64,000 nt of DNA, from positions 50,199 to 114,198 of the forward strand of contig NZ_JADKPR010000018.1 of assembly GCF_015351475.1 (NCBI RefSeq), given 5' to 3'. Shown piece after piece: positions 60,526 to 64,000 of the stretch; positions within the stretch are counted from its first letter, which is position 1; each line of letters starts with the position of its first letter. The notes under the pieces were generated by a model. That model was not told the origin of the DNA, ran no database searches, and worked only from the letters and a program-made list of their open reading frames with translations. The position numbers and the translations under genes are program-made. The stretch comes from Flavobacterium sp. HJJ. Lineage in GTDB: Bacteria; Bacteroidota; Bacteroidia; Flavobacteriales; Flavobacteriaceae.

Positions 60526-62691
60526 ATGAAACATAAAAAAAGAAACTTTTTGAGAATGATTGTTCTAATATTTGGAATATCATGGTGCGCATCTGCTCAA
60601 AAGGATTACAAATTATGGCTTCAATATAATACAGTAACTGATCTGAATTTAAAAACGGAATATTTATCAAATGTTCAGGGAATTACTGTCTTAGGAAAAT
60701 CCGAAACAATGAGTATTGCTGCAAAGGAACTGCAGTCGGCATTGAATGCTATGCTTGGAAAAAAAATCAATGCTGGTGAAAAATCAGAAGGGAATAACAA
60801 TATTATAATAGGTTCAAAAGCTTCTTTAAAACCTGAAATCCTGAAAATAATAGAATCTGATTTTAACCGAATAAATGACGAAGGTTATATTGTAAAATCC
60901 ATCAATATTAATAACGCAAAGCATATTGTTATTAGCGCAAAAAAAGACGTAGGTGTTTTGTATGGTGTTTTTAATTTTTTGAGATTGATTCAGACTAATA
61001 AAAGCATTGAAAAACTGAATATTGCAGATTCACCTGCAACGAATATCCGTATATTAAACCACTGGGATAATTTAGACCGGACAGTAGAACGCGGTTATGC
61101 AGGATTCTCTTTGTGGAATTGGCACAAATTACCGGATTTTATAGATCAGCGCTATATTGATTATGCCCGTGCCAATGCTTCGATAGGAATTAATGGAACA
61201 GTTCTGACGAATGTAAATGCAAATGCTTTAATTCTGACACCTCAATATTTAGAAAAGGTTGAAGCTCTTGCCAAAGTTTTCAGACCTTATGGAATAAAAG
61301 TATATTTAACAGCCCGCTTTTCAGCACCAATAGAAATTGGAGGTTTAAAAACTGCAGATCCAAAAGATGCTGAAGTAATAAATTGGTGGAAAGCAAAAGC
61401 CAAAGAAATATATGCTGGAATTCCAGATTTTGGAGGATTTCTTGTAAAAGCAAATTCAGAAGGTCAGCCTGGACCGCAGAATTATGGCAGAGATCACGTT
61501 GACGGAGCCAATATGCTTGCAGATGCTGTAGCTCCTTTTGGAGGAGTTGTGATGTGGAGAGCATTTGTGTATTCTGAGCATGATGTGAATGACCGAGCGA
61601 AGCAGGCTTATGCAGAATTTCAGCCTTACGACGGAAAATTTAGAGAAAATGTTATTGTTCAGGTAAAAAATGGAGCAATCGATTTTCAGCCGAGAGAACC
61701 TTTTCATCCATTATTTGGCGCTATGCCAAAAACACCTTTAATGATGGAATTCCAGATAACACAGGAATATTTAGGATTTAGTACGCATTTGGTTTTTCTG
61801 CCTAAACTATTTCAAGAAGTTTTAGAATCGGATACGTATCAAAAAGGCAAAGGGTCTACAGTTGCAAAAATAATTGATGGTTCTTTGTATCAAAATAAAA
61901 TTACAGGTATTGCTGGCGTTGCTAATATAGGAAATGATTTGAATTGGACTGGACACCCTTTTGCGCAGGCAAATTGGTACGGTTTCGGAAGATTGGCTTG
62001 GAATCCCTATTTAGATTCAGAAACAATTGCTGATGAATGGCTGAGATGTACTTTTTCAAATGAAGACAAATTTATTCGCCCAGTAAAAAATATGATGATA
62101 ACATCCCGCGAAGCAGTAGTTAATTATATGACACCATTGGGTCTTCATCATATTATGGATACCGGTCATCACTATGGACCAGGACCGTGGGTTGGTAATT
62201 TGTCAAGACCGGAATGGAATCCTGTTTATTATCACAAAGCAGATAAAAACGGTATAGGTTTCGACAGATCCCAAAACGGTACCAATGCTGTTTCACAGTA
62301 TGCACCAGAAGCAGCAGGAATTTTTGATAATGTAAAGACATGTCCTGAAGAGTATTTGCTTTGGTTTCATCACGTTTCCTGGGATTATAAGCTAAAAGAC
62401 GGCAACAGTCTATGGGATGGAATGGCTTTAAAATATCAGCAGGGTGTAAACCAAGTGAAAGAAATGCAGGAGACTTGGAATACAGCCGAAAAATATGTAG
62501 ACGGCGAACGGTTTAAGGAAGTGCAGATGTTATTGAATATTCAATATAAAGAAGCAAAATGGTGGCGTGATGCCTGTCTGTTATATTTTCAGCAGTATTC
62601 TGGCAAAGAACTGCCGAAAGGAGTTGAAAAATCAGTGCAGACTTTAGAATATTTTCAATCATTGAAATTTCCTTTTGCACCCGGAAATTAA
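60526..62691 (+). CDS. GH67 alpha-glucuronidase
   Basis: 721 aa, the family length. Removes 4-O-methyl-glucuronic acid from xylo-oligomers. Signal peptide (FLRMIVLIFGISWCASAQK). An N-terminal domain precedes the (beta/alpha)8 domain (HWDNLDRTVERGYAGFSLWN). The GH67 signature VKANSEGQPGPQNYGRDHVD carries the candidate catalytic Glu near residue 311. Further sites are in IDFQPREPFHPLFGAMP, and the C-terminal helical domain follows. Followed by the GH10 gene after 71 bases, so the two form a xylan operon. Confidence 0.95.
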   Translation: MKHKKRNFLRMIVLIFGISWCASAQKDYKLWLQYNTVTDLNLKTEYLSNVQGITVLGKSETMSIAAKELQSALNAMLGKKINAGEKSEGNNNIIIGSKASLKPEILKIIESDFNRINDEGYIVKSININNAKHIVISAKKDVGVLYGVFNFLRLIQTNKSIEKLNIADSPATNIRILNHWDNLDRTVERGYAGFSLWNWHKLPDFIDQRYIDYARANASIGINGTVLTNVNANALILTPQYLEKVEALAKVFRPYGIKVYLTARFSAPIEIGGLKTADPKDAEVINWWKAKAKEIYAGIPDFGGFLVKANSEGQPGPQNYGRDHVDGANMLADAVAPFGGVVMWRAFVYSEHDVNDRAKQAYAEFQPYDGKFRENVIVQVKNGAIDFQPREPFHPLFGAMPKTPLMMEFQITQEYLGFSTHLVFLPKLFQEVLESDTYQKGKGSTVAKIIDGSLYQNKITGIAGVANIGNDLNWTGHPFAQANWYGFGRLAWNPYLDSETIADEWLRCTFSNEDKFIRPVKNMMITSREAVVNYMTPLGLHHIMDTGHHYGPGPWVGNLSRPEWNPVYYHKADKNGIGFDRSQNGTNAVSQYAPEAAGIFDNVKTCPEEYLLWFHHVSWDYKLKDGNSLWDGMALKYQQGVNQVKEMQETWNTAEKYVDGERFKEVQMLLNIQYKEAKWWRDACLLYFQQYSGKELPKGVEKSVQTLEYFQSLKFPFAPGN

Positions 62692-62762
62692 TGAAACAGC
62701 TTAAGTGCTGAGAAGGTTTAAAAAAAATATAGTTTTAATATTATCTAATAAACATATACATA

Positions 62763-63914
62763 ATGAAATTAATAAATAACAGTATACTGCTTGGGGTTCT
62801 TTTCATATCAGGCATCTGTAATTCTCAAAACACAAAAACGGCTCAGGCTTCTTTAAAAAACAGTTTTAAAGGTGACTTTTACATTGGAACTGCTTTGAAT
62901 GTCAGCCAGATTGAAGAAAAAGATGCTAAGGCTGACGCTTTAATCCGAAAAGAATTTAATGCAATTACTGCCGAGAATATAATGAAGTCGATGTTTGTTC
63001 ATCCTTCAAAAGATAAGTATGATTTTGCAATGACCGAGAAGTTTGTAGCTTACGGAGAAAAGAATAAAATGTTTATTCATGGACATACTTTGATCTGGCA
63101 CAGCCAATTAGCCCGATGGATGTCTGAAATTAAAGACAGTACCGAAATGAAAGCATTTATGAAAGATCATATTACAACTATTGTTTCCAAGTTTAAAGGG
63201 CGTATTAATTCTTGGGATGTTGTTAATGAAGCATTGAATGAAGACGGTACTTATAGAAAATCAGTTTTTCTTAATACTCTTGGTGAAAGTTATTTAGCAG
63301 ATGCTTTTAAACTTGCGGCACAAGCAGACCCTAAAGTTGATTTGTATTATAATGATTATAATATCTGTGAACCAAAAAAGAGAGAAGGCGCAATCAAATT
63401 GGTTAAATATATAAAAGCGAATGGCGGAAAAATTGATGGTGTTGGTATTCAAGGACACTGGAGATTAGATAGCCCGTCCTTAGAAGAAATTGAAAAAAGT
63501 ATTTTGGCTTATTCTGAATTGGGTGTTAAAGTTGCCTTTACTGAACTGGATATTACGGTACTGCCTAATCCTTGGGATTTACAAGGAGCAGATGTAAATC
63601 AGAGTTTTGAGGGAAGTGCAAAAATGAATCCTTATCCGAAAACACTGCCTGATTCTATCCAGAATAAATTGGCAGAACGTTATGCTTCAATTTTTAAATT
63701 ATTTCTTAAGCATAAAGATAAAATCAGCCGCGTGACATTCTGGGGAGTACATGATGGGCAGTCTTGGTTAAATGACTGGCCGATAAAAGGAAGAACAAAT
63801 TATCCATTATTGTTTGATACTAATTTAAAACCCAAAAAGGCCTACAATAGTGTTATGCAGTTAAAAGAATTGGAAAATAACAAAATTGGCAAGAAAAAGG
63901 TTTTTAAAAATTAA
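62763..63914 (+). CDS. GH10 endo-1,4-beta-xylanase
   Basis: 383 aa. Signal peptide (NSILLGVLFISGICNSQ). The TIM barrel carries FNAITAENIMKSMFVHPSKD and FIHGHTLIWHSQLARWM, then the acid/base Glu in SWDVVNEALNEDG (about 156) and the nucleophile Glu in VAFTELDITVLP (about 261). It hydrolyses the xylan backbone; the GH67 partner removes glucuronic acid substituents. No carbohydrate-binding module is attached. The sequence continues into a likely next gene beyond 64000. Confidence 0.95.
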   Translation: MKLINNSILLGVLFISGICNSQNTKTAQASLKNSFKGDFYIGTALNVSQIEEKDAKADALIRKEFNAITAENIMKSMFVHPSKDKYDFAMTEKFVAYGEKNKMFIHGHTLIWHSQLARWMSEIKDSTEMKAFMKDHITTIVSKFKGRINSWDVVNEALNEDGTYRKSVFLNTLGESYLADAFKLAAQADPKVDLYYNDYNICEPKKREGAIKLVKYIKANGGKIDGVGIQGHWRLDSPSLEEIEKSILAYSELGVKVAFTELDITVLPNPWDLQGADVNQSFEGSAKMNPYPKTLPDSIQNKLAERYASIFKLFLKHKDKISRVTFWGVHDGQSWLNDWPIKGRTNYPLLFDTNLKPKKAYNSVMQLKELENNKIGKKKVFKN

Positions 63915-63974
63915 GACTAAATCAGTTACAGAAAAAACCGTTTAAATTTTTTGCTGGCATTATTTTTTTAATAC

Positions 63975-63991
63975 TTTTACACAACCGATTG
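63975..63991 (+). promoter_or_regulatory. Second copy of the shared operator motif
   Basis: TTTTACACAACCGATTG, identical to 60394-60410, at the right edge of the window after the GH10 stop. It marks the control region of a further gene, so the LacI (or a related) regulon continues rightward. Confidence 0.65.
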
Positions 63992-64000
63992 TTTTTTTTG

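Noticed and set aside
1..64000. tRNA or rRNA genes
   Set aside because: No cloverleaf with a TTCRANY arm and no rRNA text was recognised by eye; a tRNAscan-SE run would be decisive.

Overview
The window looks like the chromosome of a Flavobacterium-type member of the Bacteroidota. It is AT-rich. Its promoters carry the Bacteroidota -7 element TAnnTTTG. It has a SusC-like TonB receptor with a carboxypeptidase-regulatory-like N-domain, LytS/LytTR and propeller-type sensors, menaquinone synthesis and a glucuronoxylan-degradation locus.

Layout. (1) 30-6405: host genes. An ECF sigma/anti-sigma pair faces a secreted DUF4331 pair, a TPR lipoprotein and a His-rich TonB-dependent receptor. (2) 7105-38460: an integrated mobile element of about 31.35 kb. 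It sits inside a tRNA-dihydrouridine synthase gene (dus) and is bounded by a 4-bp ATTT/AAAT core. Its large serine recombinase is at the right end. Its left end supplies a replacement promoter and N-terminal coding region for dus, so the host gene is rebuilt as a chimera with about 21 extra residues, while the native N-terminal part is stranded at 38431-38766. Cargo runs left to right: a VirE_N/primase-like replication protein with a winged-helix partner; a type I restriction-modification locus (hsdM, hsdS, hsdR) interleaved with three PD-(D/E)XK-like proteins and followed by a membrane coiled-coil protein; a small regulator/unknown/resolvase group; a predicted ABC three-component (ABC-3C) conflict system (alpha/beta-hydrolase effector, middle component, DUF3732-type Rad50-like ATPase) with a fourth gene; small unknown genes, including a protein with weak ADP-ribosyltransferase-like N-terminal features; and a lipoprotein plus a LytS/LytTR two-component pair. 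I see no conjugation, phage structural or IS transposase genes, so it resembles an integrative mobilizable or satellite-type defence island. (3) 38928-47900: host genes. These are a Pat-type acetyltransferase, menD, a TonB-plug-like remnant, a DUF2853 protein, a GH43-like enzyme, CvfB, a DUF3943 protein, an HxlR regulator and a frameshifted RibD/DHFR-like gene. (4) 48043-54995: a TetR-regulated tripartite ABC-2 export operon (TolC, HlyD, two ATPases, two permeases) laid out like E. coli cecR-ybhGFSR, but with the YbhF ATPase split into two genes. (5) 55380-64000: a hemicellulose locus with secreted GH2 beta-galactosidase, a LacI regulator, GH67 alpha-glucuronidase and GH10 xylanase, with LacI-type operator candidates.

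The most unusual feature is the promoter/exon exchange at dus. By reconstruction, the recombinase lies downstream of a dus N-terminal segment in both states: the host copy when integrated, the element copy when circular. All functional calls rest on reading motifs and context. No database search was run.
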